The notes below the pieces were generated by a model. It was not told where the DNA came from, searched no databases, and saw only the letters and a program-made list of their open reading frames with translations. 64,000 nucleotides of DNA, taken from positions 10,796,112-10,860,111 of the forward strand of contig NC_090735.1 of the NCBI RefSeq assembly GCF_036898095.1. The letters are read 5' to 3'. The position numbers and the translations under genes were made by a program. Positions 35,354 through 47,752 of the stretch are shown here, piece after piece. How positions within the stretch are numbered: the stretch's first letter is position 1; every line of letters begins with the position of its first letter. This stretch comes from Palaemon carinicauda (Eukaryota; Arthropoda; Malacostraca; Decapoda; Palaemonidae).

Positions 35354-35426
35354 CGCCCGAACAGGGACTTGAACCCTGGACCCTTAGGTTAAAAGCCTAA
35401 TGCTCTACTGACTGAGCTATCCGGGC
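35354..35426 (-). tRNA. tRNA-Lys (UUU), D-loop variant
   Basis: A single change turns the conserved D-loop GG into AG (plus-strand ctactgactga). This should weaken the D-loop/T-loop contact. The rest is consensus, with TTTT downstream. It may be a weak gene or an early pseudogene. The duplicate at 41975 lacks the change. Confidence 0.8.
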
Positions 35427-36280
35427 TTGAAACTATAATGAAAATCAGAATTTGAAGTAGATAAAGTAAACGATGACGCCCCAATCTGTCACAGTACAAA
35501 CAAGATTCCATATCAACCATAAAACCCAACCAGCCTCTTCGTCCAACTCCAACGTACGTTTCACTTGATCAATAATATCAAGTTCTGTTACATTTCTCTG
35601 AGGACGTGACTTTTCAATGACACTGTACTTGACATTTTTATAGGATGTGGAATAATTAGATGATGGGTCTAAGAGATTGAAAGAATGAGGTTGAAAAACC
35701 AGATCTTTGTTACTAACTCTACTATTTTAGCTGAGTGAGTCATAATTATGCCACTATAATAATGAATCCGATTAATCAACATGTCACCATTCTCGAAAAC
35801 TAATGAAAATATTAACTATCAATTAAAAAAAATTGAAACATTTCAACAAAACCATTTCAATCAAATGTGGTGATCTAAAAAAAGAATCGGGGAAAGTTCT
35901 TGACAAAGATATCATTTCCTATAAATGCAGCTGTGCTTTGTAAGTCATGCAACTGCAGATGAATAACTACTTACAACTATGAGAACAGTAAACTATACAA
36001 TTTTGAGAATGATGTACAAACTCAACGAATTAAAATTACACTGGATTTATGATATAATACACATCCGAGCTGATAGCAATTGCTATCTTGGTACTCGGAA
36101 GATGTGCGCTATCCTATTCAACATGGAAAATGGTATAATTATATCTAAGCTATTTTTCGCCAAGAGTTTCATTATTTTTCATCCTCACCCTTTTCAACAG
36201 TCGAATTAATGATGCTGGAGCGCAGTTGGATTATCTTGATGGAAATCCCTTTGGGTAACGGCTTAAGTTAAACTAGTCAC

Positions 36281-36353
36281 AGTCCACACAGAGATTTGAA
36301 CCCTGGCCCCTTAGGTCAACGGCCCAATGCTCTACCAACTGAGCTATCCAGGC
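36281..36353 (-). pseudogene. tRNA-like relic, type A, loop CCGTTGA
   Basis: A further change puts GTT (the Asn anticodon) at the anticodon position. T33 is still missing and the T-arm is mutated (acagagatttgaa), so I treat it as dead. Confidence 0.72.
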
Positions 36354-36587
36354 ATAAATTGCAGGTAATGAAAATCAGGATTTGAAGTAAAAGGTAAAGT
36401 AGATGATGCCCTACTCTGTCAAAATACAAACAAGATTCCCTATAAATCTTCAAATATTCATCAGCCTCTCCGTTCACATCAATAAACGGTTTTACTTTAT
36501 CAATGATATAAGTTCTATCACATTTGCATAGGTAGTGACTCCTCAAGGAAACGGTACTTCCCTTTTTTCATTAAAGGCGGAATAATA

Positions 36588-36630
36588 GGAGGACGAGGAG
36601 GAGGAGGAAGAGGAGGAGGAGAAAAGAGAG
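36588..36630. repeat. (GGA)n tract
   Basis: The tract next to this type C relic is GGA-rich, with almost no GA expansion. Confidence 0.93.
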
Positions 36631-36658
36631 ACTCGCTCTTCCATACTTGAATTGACAT

Positions 36659-36731
36659 TGCCGGAACAGGACTTAGAACTCTAGACCCTTAGGTTAAAAG
36701 CCCAATGCTCTACCGACTGAGCTATTCGGGC
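36659..36731 (-). pseudogene. tRNA-Lys relic, type C
   Basis: Unit-6 copy. Its neighbouring tract is GGA-rich rather than pure GA. Confidence 0.75.
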
Positions 36732-36925
36732 TTGAATAGCAAGTAATGAAAACGATTACTTAATCTGTCATAATCTCCAAATACCACCAGCTTCTCCGTC
36801 CACACAAATGGAGGTTTTCACTTTGTTTACAATCTCTGATTTATATCACAAGTCTCTGCACAGGAGGTGACTTTTAAAGGATACTGTACATCGTTTATTT
36901 TTTCATTGGAGGTTAAATAAGCAGA

Positions 36926-37031
<106 letters not shown>

Positions 37032-37581
37032 ACTCATCACTTGCTGGATGAGGCTTAATTTTGTCACTAAAAAAATGAAACTGATTAATTGCAGTGTCAC
37101 ACATCACAACTTCCTGGAACAAATTATTTACCAAACACGAAACTGACAATTCAAAGCCAACATTTCGATCAAAATAATCCCCATAAAAATATTCATAAAA
37201 ACTCAATACAATCTTACAGAAAGGCTTTGCCTTGCAGATAAATATTCAGCTATAACTATAACAACAGAAGTTTATATATTAGGAGGGTAAGTGCTAACTT
37301 AAAAAGAAAGAAAAAAAAACATTCTTGACATGCAACTCAAAAATGGAGAATAGAGTGTCTTACTTGGTAATTGAAGAAGCAATGGGGCTCCTAAATCTCA
37401 CATGGAAAACTAACTTCACAAGCATGTCTGCACCATTTTTCTCAACCAAATGTTTTCGTAACTTTTTCCTTACATTTTTAGATAATCTAGGTTTGTAAGG
37501 GTTGACTTACTCTCATACCAGTTTCTTGACTTTTTTAGGATATCCCTCCAAATAATGGATAATTAAGCATGAAAAGGTCAT

Positions 37582-37654
37582 CGCCCGAACAGGGACTTGA
37601 ACCCTGGACCCTTAGGTTAAAAGCCTAATGCTCTACCGACTGAGCTATCCGGGC
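37582..37654 (-). tRNA. tRNA-Lys (UUU), intact
   Basis: Consensus 73 nt, TTTT downstream. It is the second Lys of macro-unit 6. Confidence 0.95.
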
Positions 37655-38348
37655 TTGAAAAGCCTGGTACAAAAATCAGCATTTAAAGTAGCAGATGTGT
37701 AAATGATGATCTATTCTATCAAAATACAACTAAGACCATATTTCCAAACACCACCAGCCTCTCTGTCATCACCTCTAAACGTTTTCACTCGATCAGTAAT
37801 CTCAGAGTTCTATTAAATTTCCCTGCATAGGAGGTGACTTTTCAATGATACTGTACTTTACTTTTTTCATTGTAGGTGGAATAATCAGATGAAGGGTCTC
37901 AAGGGGAAGTGAAATAATCAAATGGGGAGTCTAAGTGATAGCATGAGGTTGAAAAACTAGATGAGAGTTACTAACTCTTACATGTTTACTGAGTGAGGTA
38001 TAATTTTATCACTATGATACTGAAACTGATTAATCACCACGTCACCAATCTTAAAAAAAAAAAAATATTGTCAATTAAATAAGAAAAATGACTTCAACAC
38101 AAGCAATTAAATTAAATGTGATGACATAAAGATAACAATTCGACAAAACTTTTAATCAACCCAAATTCATATCAATACAGTCATGCTTGTAAGCCACAGG
38201 CACTTGTGCCGTCAAGAGCAGGAAAACGCATGATTGCACCTTCATGCATGTAGAAACTCCTCTGTTGTGAGACTGCGGTATGATCTTATATCTTACTTAA
38301 ACGTCTACACAGATCTGGATTTCACACTGTTCCAGGCTATACGACCAG

Positions 38349-38652
38349 TAGTAGAGCAGATACCTTACAAAATAGTTCATTTTATGATACAAGCATAAAA
38401 CTTTGCACAAAGTTTCCTTGTGATGTTCATAAAGAAATAAAACTGTGAGCAACTCAATTTTTTCACTATTCAAGATGGCCGCCACATTTTTTAAAATGGC
38501 GGCAAAATCCCATTCCAGAATTTGAGAAATTGGCCATACGAAGTAATTTTTATGACCAGTGGCCTAGAATTGAGGTAAAACATCTATATTCAATTCAGTA
38601 TTCACTGTAAATACAATTTTGTGAAAACTCTGCAAAGTGCATGCGTGAAATT
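38349..38652 (+). repeat. Left terminal inverted repeat
   Basis: Pairs with 40870-41175. Shared stretches include caaaatagttcattttatga, aataaaactgtgag, tgaccagtggcctaga and cactgtaaatacaat. It contains a small hairpin (gccgcca..tggcggc) near 38478. Confidence 0.85.
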
Positions 38653-38686
38653 AGACTGACAAAGTCATATTGATTCATGTATCTTC

Positions 38687-40631
38687 TCATATACAGGTGC
38701 ATAATTCTGTGCATTGCAATCCTGACCTATAGCATTTACAATTCCCAGTACAAATCCTTTTACATCCACATTTTAAGAGCTGTTGACATGACGCTGCTAT
38801 TGGCTGCAAGCTGGTCCAATACGGCGTCAAAACATTGTCGTCTTTTTGCCAACCCCAACTTTCAGGTGAAGGTAATTTCATAATGCGAACCACAGACTGA
38901 CCCCACGTGTACCCCGCTTGCAGTACAGCTCGCTTCATATGCTCTACTAAAGCTTCCTCAGAGGGTGGGATGGCATTATAAGGCTTCTGGTTTCGTGCAA
39001 ACAATTCAAACCTTGCTTCATCGACTTTGTTTGTAGTACTAGAGCAGTCGCACATCACAACAAACTCTTCAATGACTCATGTCAGATGATGATAAGTCAT
39101 CTGTAGGGGAACTAAGTCTTATAAAAACCGCTGTTTCCTCAGGATGGACATTCAATACCTGCCAGCACGACTTCTTACCTTTGCCAGCAAATGCAGACAC
39201 TCTATCACAACCAGAGAAGGCGTGAAAAAATGGCAATCCTCTTGCTTTTGGCCCTAGTAATCTAGATATTTCATGTAAAGGGATCCATCTCAAATCCTTC
39301 CCTTTCCCAAAAGCAATTCATAGACTTTCTATATTCAAGTCTGCAAACAATGAAACACCAATGACTACAACATTTGTATCTGAACTTACTATCATGACAC
39401 TCTGACTGCCGTTGACGGCTGCGTCTTTTGCATGAAGAAACATTCGAGTGTCAGCCTCTTCGTGGTTACAAGGTGAAATCTGGGAAACATCTGTTTCGTT
39501 GTTTGAGATAACATTCGCCTCCCGAGTAACAATAATGTCTATTTCGTTGTTCATCACAGCAATTTTGTCGGCAAGGAAAACAAACAGTTCCGTTTTGTTT
39601 TAATCACATCTCAAAAATGTGTTCCACGATTTAGGTGGTCTACTATTAGTGGTAACTTTTCTTCTTCCGCCTGTTCCGCGTTTTCGTCTAGTTTCACCTT
39701 TCAAGCTATCGTCATAATAAACATCAAACACGATATCTATTCGTCGGTGATTCCTCGCACAGTGCTGGACGTAAGGCAAAATAACATCGTCGGCAAATGC
39801 ATCAAAGGTTTTACATGCTCCTGGCTGTTTCTAGTTGACCAACACAACAACATCTATAATGAGAGTATCTGCCTGTGGTGCGATTGAAGGGACCTGTATA
39901 TCGCTTTCCAGCACTGGCATCAATTGTGACTTTGTTCCAGAGATTAAACTCCCATTTTGTGATATTGATGGTGGATAGTTTTGATTCTCGTGACGAAAAA
40001 AGTCTTCTACATCATATTGCCTACTTTGGCAAGAGATGAACAATCTTGAAAACAGATTGGAGTCATCTTTTAAGCTTGCAAACTTTGACTTTGATGCATT
40101 CGCGTCTGATTTTGACCTTGAACTAAATAGTGGAAGTTTGTTTTTTGCAATTGGCTCGTAAATTTCTGACTTTTCTGTATTGTTAACTTTTTTTCAAGAA
40201 CTGATCAAACTGACGACTACCAAGCTTTGTCAGTTGTTGTAGTGACTCGGCAACCTTGCTGTCAACATCTTTTGTGTCAATAGCATAGAGATCTAAAGAC
40301 TCTTCCTCAAAAGGGTTTCCCATTTCTATAAATACCGCCTTAAGGTTTTTTTTTTTTTTTTTCCAAAAATCTGTTTTTGTGTAGAAAGTGTTTCTTCGTG
40401 GTGTTTGGATCTTTTTAACTTCACGTTTCCACTTGCTGTTGAAAACTCGTCAACCAATCTACTAATCTCTGGTACAGCAACTGTCCATCTTCGAAGAGCT
40501 GAAGGATCTTCCGTCAAGCCAATGGCTTCTCCATCACCTTTTACGACAGCATTATTTTGCTCATGCGCTTCACCTCTAGCAATATACATGAAAACCTTCT
40601 CTTTCATGTTCATGTTCATTTTATCATCCAT
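38687..40631 (-). pseudogene. Nuclease-like protein with Cys-rich tail, broken, copy 1
   Basis: Read right to left: an N-terminal part with HEQNNAVVKGDGEAIGL (40631-40326); GNPFEEESLDLYAIDT (to about 40183); LIIDVVVLVN with a conserved Asp (to 39834); NHEEADTRMFLHA (about 39464); SSDTNVVVIG (about 39383); HAFSGCD (about 39224); then LPSPESWGW and a Cys tail CGCKRICTGNCKC to 38687. The spacing of D, E-EAD, D-T-D and GCD resembles FEN1/XPG nucleases. The second Asp of DTD is Asn here. Breaks are stops at 39831, 39600 and 39318, and frameshifts near 40190, 40345 and 39065. I recognise similar proteins from invertebrate genomes but know no established function. Confidence 0.78.
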
Positions 40632-40869
40632 TTCATGTTCATTTCCCTGATATAGCCGGAGTCTCGCTGCTTGGGAGTAAATAAATAACCAACTTTTTTA
40701 TGCTGCCATTTTGTTTTTGACTGCCATTTTGTAAGAAACCCCTGGTGAGTTATAAGCAATATCAATTACACTATCAGAATGTTAAACTCGCAAATCTGTA
40801 TAACTGAATTATCAGAGAAACTAATTTGGTAAAAAATCAATTACTAATAAAATAAATAATTCGGGTCAA

Positions 40870-41175
40870 ATTTTGCGCATGCGCACTTTACAACTTTCAC
40901 GACATTGTATTTACAGTGACTATTGACATAAATATAGTGGTTTTCCTTCAAATCTAGGCCACTGGTCATCAAAAGTGCTTCATATGACCCACTTGTCAAA
41001 ATCTTACATGTGGAAAATCAGGGGTTTTTCCGCCATTTTAAAAATGTGGTGGCAATCATGAAAAATCAAAAATTTGAGTGGCTCACAGTTTTATTTTCAT
41101 AAAAACGCCATAAAGAACCTTCTTGCATCATAAAATGAACTATTTTGGAAAATTTTAAGGTTATCCACCCTACTA
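40870..41175 (-). repeat. Right terminal inverted repeat
   Basis: Reverse complement of the left end with about 75-80 percent agreement by eye. Its inner end is gcgcatgcgc, a 10-bp palindrome. Confidence 0.85.
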
Positions 41176-41974
41176 CAGGTTCTCTCCATGGTAACTTCAG
41201 TTAAGTTCTTAATCCTTGAGAGCCAACGAAACGCAATCAATGACTGTAGGTGCCACTGTTAGAGAAGTCACTGCAGTCTTTCCAAGTCCTTTACGCTCAG
41301 AAATAAGAACGTCAATAAAGAAACACAGAGTATCAGGGTTCTCCACCTCTGCCCAGCGCTGGCCCTCTACCCAACTAATTATCAATATAAAAAAATGAAC
41401 AGTTGATAAATGACAATACCTAAAACTGCAGATACAGTATGAAATTTGTCTTCATTCCACTTGATATTAAACTTAAAATCTCAAACGGCACATGTAAAAG
41501 ACCGACATCCATGTCATGGAAAGTGTAAAAGTGGCAATGTTGTGGCACACACTAAAAGGAAAAAGATCGGAAAAGTAAATTAGTTTACAATGATAAACAC
41601 CAGAGGCCTCCAGGAAATGTTCTGCATAATCAAAATCAACACGATGAATTCTTAGAATCATAAATTCTACCTCTATCATTCTTTTAAGAAGCGATTTCTG
41701 AACATCATTCTTTTTTACACTGTTATCCTTTTTCAGTAAAGTTTGAAATTTAAATAGTTTCTCCAGAGCATGACTTTGTCATCTCGAGAATAGATACTGT
41801 TGCCCGATTATGAGATTAATCCCGGGATTAATGCCATGAATGTTGTTTTTTGAATATTCACATCATACATACTGTAACTACAAGCTAACTTGTTTGGTTT
41901 GACAGTTGTGGTATGTTGCTTAGGATGTAATGTGAATAGCATATACTCTTGAGATAATACTTTGAAAATGTCAT

Positions 41975-42047
41975 CGCCCGAACAGGGACTTGAACCCTGG
42001 ACCCTTAGGTTAAAAGCCTAATGCTCTACCGACTGAGCTATCCGGGC
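41975..42047 (-). tRNA. tRNA-Lys (UUU), intact
   Basis: Consensus 73 nt, TTTT downstream. It heads macro-unit 7. Confidence 0.95.
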
Positions 42048-42901
42048 TTGAAACTATAATGAAAATCAGAATTTGAAGTAGATAAAGTAAACGATGACGC
42101 CCCAATCTGTCACAGTACAAACAAGATTCCATATCAACCATAAAACCCAACCAGCCTCTTCGTCCAACTCCAACGTACGTTTCACTTGATCAATAATATC
42201 AAGTTCTGTTACATTTCTCTGAGGACGTGACTTTTCAATGACACTGTACTTGACATTTTTATAAGATGTGGAATAATTAGATGATGGGTCTAAGAGATTG
42301 AAAGAATGAGGTTGAAAAACCAGATCTTTGTTACTAACTCTACTATTTTAGCTGAGTGAGTCATAATTATGCCACTATAATAATGAATCCGATTAATCAA
42401 CATGTCACCATTCTCGAAAACTAATGAAATTATTAGCTATCAATTAAAAAAAATTGAAACATTTCAACAAAACCATTTCAATCAAATGTGGTGATCTAAA
42501 AAAAGAATCGGGGAAAGTTCTTGACAAAGATATCATTTCCTATAAATGCAGCTGTGCTTTGTAAGTCATGCAACTGCAGATGAATAACTACTTACAACTA
42601 TGAGAACAGTAAACTATACAATTTTGAGAATGATGTACAAACTCAACGAATTAAAATTACACTGGATTTATGATATAATACACATCCGAGCTGATAGCAA
42701 TTGCTATCTTGGTACTCGGAAGATGTGCGCTATCCTATTCAACATGGAAAATGGTATAATTATATCTAAGCTATTTTTCGCCAAGAGTTTCATTATTTTT
42801 CATCCTCACCCTTTTCAACAGTCGAATTAATGATGCTGGAGCGCAGTTGGATTATCTTGATGGAAATCCCTTTGGGTAACGGCTTAAGTTAAACTAGTCA
42901 C

Positions 42902-42974
42902 AGTCCACACAGAGATTTGAACCCTGGCCCCTTAGGTCAACGGCCCAATGCTCTACCAACTGAGCTATCCAGGC
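42902..42974 (-). pseudogene. tRNA-like relic, type A, loop CCGTTGA
   Basis: Duplicate of the relic at 36281 with the same GTT-containing loop. Confidence 0.72.
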
Positions 42975-43208
42975 ATAAATTGCAGGTAATGAAAATCAGG
43001 ATTTGAAGTAAAAGGTAAAGTAGATGATGCCCTACTCTGTCAAAATACAAACAAGATTCCCTATAAATCTTCAAATATTCATCAGCCTCTCCGTTCACAT
43101 CAATAAACGGTTTTACTTTATCAATGATATAAGTTCTATCACATTTGCATAGGTAGTGACTCCTCAAGGAAACGGTACTTCCCTTTTTTCATTAAAGGCG
43201 GAATAATA

Positions 43209-43251
43209 GGAGGACGAGGAGGAGGAGGAAGAGGAGGAGGAGAAAAGAGAG
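43209..43251. repeat. (GGA)n tract
   Basis: Unit-7 copy of 36588, unchanged. Confidence 0.93.
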
Positions 43252-43279
43252 ACTCGCTCTTCCATACTTGAATTGACAT

Positions 43280-43352
43280 TGCCGGAACAGGACTTAGAAC
43301 TCTAGACCCTTAGGTTAAAAGCCCAATGCTCTACCGACTGAGCTATTCGGGC
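43280..43352 (-). pseudogene. tRNA-Lys relic, type C
   Basis: Unit-7 duplicate of the relic at 36659. Confidence 0.75.
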
Positions 43353-43546
43353 TTGAATAGCAAGTAATGAAAACGATTACTTAATCTGTCAAAATCTCCA
43401 AATACCACCAGCTTCTCCGTCCACACAAATGGAGGTTTTCACTTTGTTTACAATCTCTGATTTATATCACAAGTCTCTGCACAGGAGGTGACTTTTAAAG
43501 GATACTGTACATCGTTTATTTTTTCATTGGAGGTTAAATAAGCAGA

Positions 43547-43550
<4 letters not shown>

Positions 43551-43604
<54 letters not shown>
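43551..43604. repeat. (GA)n microsatellite, 54 bp
   Basis: Contracted counterpart of 36930. Confidence 0.97.
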
Positions 43605-43608
<4 letters not shown>

Positions 43609-44159
43609 ACTCATCACTTGCTGGATGAGGCTTAATTTTGTCACTAAAAAAATGAAACTGATTAATTGCAGTGTCACACATCACAACTTCCTGGAACAAA
43701 TTATTTACCAAACACGAAACTGACAATTCAAAGCCAACATTTCGATCAAAATAATCCCCATAAAAATATTCATAAAAACTCAATACAATCTTACAGAAAG
43801 GCTTTGCCTTGCAGATAAATATTCAGCTATAACTATAACAACAGAAGTTTATATATTAGGAGGGTAAGTGCTAACTTAAAAAGAAAGAAAAAAAAAACAT
43901 TCTTGACATGCAACTCAAAAATGGAGAATAGAGTGTCTTACTTGGTAATTGAAGAAGCAATGGGGCTCCTAAATCTCACATGGAAAACTAACTTCACAAG
44001 CATGTCTGCACCATTTTTCTCAACCAAATGTTTTCGTAACTTTTTCCTTACATTTTTAGATAATCTAGGTTTGTAAGGGTTGACTTACTCTCATACCAGT
44101 TTCTTGACTTTTTTAGGATATCCCTCCAAATAATGGATAATTAAGCATGAAAAGGTCAT

Positions 44160-44232
44160 CGCCCGAACAGGGACTTGAACCCTGGACCCTTAGGTTAAAA
44201 GCCTAATGCTCTACCGACTGAGCTATCCGGGC
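44160..44232 (-). tRNA. tRNA-Lys (UUU), intact
   Basis: Consensus 73 nt, TTTT downstream. It is the duplicate of the copy at 37582. Confidence 0.95.
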
Positions 44233-44926
44233 TTGAAAAGCCTGGTACAAAAATCAGCATTTAAAGTAGCAGATGTGTAAATGATGATCTATTCTATCAA
44301 AATACAACTAAGACCATATTTCCAAACACCACCAGCCTCTCTGTCATCACCTCTAAACGTTTTCACTCGATCAGTAATCTCAGAGTTCTATTAAATTTCC
44401 CTGCATAGGAGGTGACTTTTCAATGATACTGTACTTTACTTTTTTCATTGTAGGTGGAATAATCAGATGAAGGGTCTCAAGGGGAAGTGAAATAATCAAA
44501 TGGGGAGTCTAAGTGATAGCATGAGGTTGAAAAACTAGATGAGAGTTACTAACTCTTACATGTTTACTGAGTGAGGTATAATTTTATCACTATGATACTG
44601 AAACTGATTAATCACCACGTCACCAATCTTAAAAAAAAAAAAATATTGTCAATTAAATAAGAAAAATGACTTCAACACAAGCAATTAAATCAAATGTGAT
44701 GACATAAAGATAACAATTCGACAAAACTTTTAATCAACCCAAATTCATATCAATACAGTCATGCTTGTAAGCCACAGGCACTTGTGCCGTCAAGAGCAGG
44801 AAAACGCATGATTGCACCTTCATGCATGTAGAAACTCCTCTGTTGTGAGACTGCGGTATGATCTTATATCTTACTTAAACGTCTACACAGATCTGGATTT
44901 CACACTGTTCCAGGCTATACGACCAG

Positions 44927-45230
44927 TAGTAGAGCAGATACCTTACAAAATAGTTCATTTTATGATACAAGCATAAAACTTTGCACAAAGTTTCCTTGTG
45001 ATGTTCATAAAGAAATAAAACTGTGAGCAACTCAATTTTTTCACTATTCAAGATGGCCGCCACATTTTTTAAAATGGCGGCAAAATCCCATTCCAGAATT
45101 TGAGAAATTGACCATACGAAGTAATTTTTATGACCAGTGGCCTAGAATTGAGGTAAAACATCTATATTCAATTCAGTATTCACTGTAAATACAATTTTGT
45201 GAAAACTCTGCAAAGTGCATGCGTGAAATT
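44927..45230 (+). repeat. Left terminal inverted repeat, copy 2
   Basis: Same as 38349-38652 with one substitution noticed (ttgaccatacg for ttggccatacg). Confidence 0.85.
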
Positions 45231-45264
45231 AGACTGACAAAGTCATATTGATTCATGTATCTTC

Positions 45265-47208
45265 TCATATACAGGTGCATAATTCTGTGCATTGCAATCC
45301 TGACCTATAGCATTTACAATTCCCAGTACAAATCCTTTTACATCCACATTTTAAGAGCTGTTGACATGACGCTGCTATTGGCTGCAAGCTGGTCCAATAC
45401 GGCGTCAAAACATTGTCGTCTTTTTGCCAACCCCAACTTTCAGGTGAAGGTAATTTCATAATGCGAACCACAGACTGACCCCACGTGTACCCCGCTTGCA
45501 GTACAGCTCGCTTCATATGCTCTACTAAAGCTTCCTCAGAGGGTGGGATGGCATTATAAGGCTTCTGGTTTCGTGCAAACAATTCAAACCTTGCTTCATC
45601 GACTTTGTTTGTAGTACTAGAGCAGTCGCACATCACAACAAACTCTTCAATGACTCATGTCAGATGATGATAAGTCATCTGTAGGGGAACTAAGTCTTAT
45701 AAAAACCGCTGTTTCCTCAGGATGGACATTCAATACCTGCCAGCACGACTTCTTACCTTTGCCAGCAAATGCAGACACTCTATCACAACCAGAGAAGGCG
45801 TGAAAAAATGGCAATCCTCTTGCTTTTGGCCCTAGTAATCTAGATATTTCATGTAAAGGGATCCATCTCAAATCCTTCCCTTTCCCAAAAGCAATTCATA
45901 GACTTTCTATATTCAAGTCTGCAAACAATGAAACACCAATGACTACAACATTTGTATCTGAACTTACTATCATGACACTCTGACTGCCGTTGACGGCTGC
46001 GTCTTTTGCATGAAGAAACATTCGAGTGTCAGCCTCTTCGTGGTTACAAGGTGAAATCTGGGAAACATCTGTTTCGTTGTTTGAGATAACATTCGCCTCC
46101 CGAGTAACAATAATGTCTATTTCGTTGTTCATCACAGCAATTTTGTCGGCAAGGAAAACAAACAGTTCCGTTTTGTTTTAATCACATCTCAAAAATGTGT
46201 TCCACGATTTAGGTGGTCTACTATTAGTGGTAACTTTTCTTCTTCCGCCTGTTCCGCGTTTTCGTCTAGTTTCACCTTTCAAGCTATCGTCATAATAAAC
46301 ATCAAACACGATATCTATTCGTCGGTGATTCCTCGCACAGTGCTGGACGTAAGGCAAAATAACATCGTCGGCAAATGCATCAAAGGTTTTACATGCTCCT
46401 GGCTGTTTCTAGTTGACCAACACAACAACATCTATAATGAGAGTATCTGCCTGTGGTGCGATTGAAGGGACCTGTATATCGCTTTCCAGCACTGGCATCA
46501 ATTGTGACTTTGTTCCAGAGATTAAACTCCCATTTTGTGATATTGATGGTGGATAGTTTTGATTCTCGTGACGAAAAAAGTCTTCTACATCATATTGCCT
46601 ACTTTGGCAAGAGATGAACAATCTTGAAAACAGATTGGAGTCATCTTTTAAGCTTGCAAACTTTGACTTTGATGCATTCGCGTCTGATTTTGACCTTGAA
46701 CTAAATAGTGGAAGTTTGTTTTTTGCAATTGGCTCGTAAATTTCTGACTTTTCTGTATTGTTAACTTTTTTTCAAGAACTGATCAAACTGACGACTACCA
46801 AGCTTTGTCAGTTGTTGTAGTGACTCGGCAACCTTGCTGTCAACATCTTTTGTGTCAATAGCATAGAGATCTAAAGACTCTTCCTCAAAAGGGTTTCCCA
46901 TTTCTATAAATACCGCCTTAAGGTTTTTTTTTTTTTTTTCCAAAAATCTGTTTTTGTGTAGAAAGTGTTTCTTCGTGGTGTTTGGATCTTTTTAACTTCA
47001 CGTTTCCACTTGCTGTTGAAAACTCGTCAACCAATCTACTAATCTCTGGTACAGCAACTGTCCATCTTCGAAGAGCTGAAGGATCTTCCGTCAAGCCAAT
47101 GGCTTCTCCATCACCTTTTACGACAGCATTATTTTGCTCATGCGCTTCACCTCTAGCAATATACATGAAAACCTTCTCTTTCATGTTCATGTTCATTTTA
47201 TCATCCAT
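45265..47208 (-). pseudogene. Nuclease-like protein with Cys-rich tail, broken, copy 2
   Basis: Carries the same stops and frameshifts as copy 1, so it was already dead when the unit duplicated. The only coding-region change I noticed is a T-run near 46925 that is one base shorter. Confidence 0.78.
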
Positions 47209-47446
47209 TTCATGTTCATTTCCCTGATATAGCCGGAGTCTCGCTGCTTGGGAGTAAATAAATAACCAACTTTTTTATGCTGCCATTTTGTTTTTGACTG
47301 CCATTTTGTAAGAAACCCCTGGTGAGTTATAAGCAATATCAATTACACTATCAGAATGTTAAACTCGCAAATCTGTATAACTGAATTATCAGAGAAACTA
47401 ATTTGGTAAAAAATCAATTACTAATAAAATAAATAATTCGGGTCAA

Positions 47447-47752
47447 ATTTTGCGCATGCGCACTTTACAACTTTCACGACATTGTATTTACAGTGACTAT
47501 TGACATAAATATAGTGGTTTTCCTTCAAATCTAGGCCACTGGTCATCAAAAGTGCTTCATATGACCCACTTGTCAAAATCTTACATGTGGAAAATCAGGG
47601 GTTTTTCCGCCATTTTAAAAATGTGGTGGCAATCATGAAAAATCAAAAATTTGAGTGGCTCACAGTTTTATTTTCATAAAAACGCCATAAAGAACCTTCT
47701 TGCATCATAAAATGAACTATTTTGGAAAATTTTAAGGTTATCCGCCCTACTA
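47447..47752 (-). repeat. Right terminal inverted repeat, copy 2
   Basis: Same as 40870-41175 with one substitution noticed (ttatccgccctac for ttatccaccctac). Confidence 0.85.

Larger units (their letters stand above)
38349..41175 (-). mobile_element. Long-TIR DNA transposon with nuclease-like ORF, copy 1
   Basis: A 2827-bp element with imperfect inverted ends of about 305 bp, starting TAGTAG. It is flanked by CAG on both sides (38346-38348 and 41176-41178). Unoccupied units read gaccaagctctcacc at this place, consistent with a 3-bp target duplication, although a shorter one cannot be excluded. The coding strand is minus. I cannot assign it to a named superfamily. No DDE transposase is visible. 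Confidence 0.82.
44927..47752 (-). mobile_element. Long-TIR DNA transposon with nuclease-like ORF, copy 2
   Basis: A 2826-bp copy in unit 7 at the equivalent position, with the same CAG flanks (44924-44926 and 47753-47755). It is one base shorter in a T-run. It arose by segmental duplication rather than by transposition. Confidence 0.85.

Noticed and set aside
40405..40650. Plus-strand frame of 81 codons in both transposon copies
   Set aside because: Antisense shadow of the N-terminal part of the nuclease-like protein.
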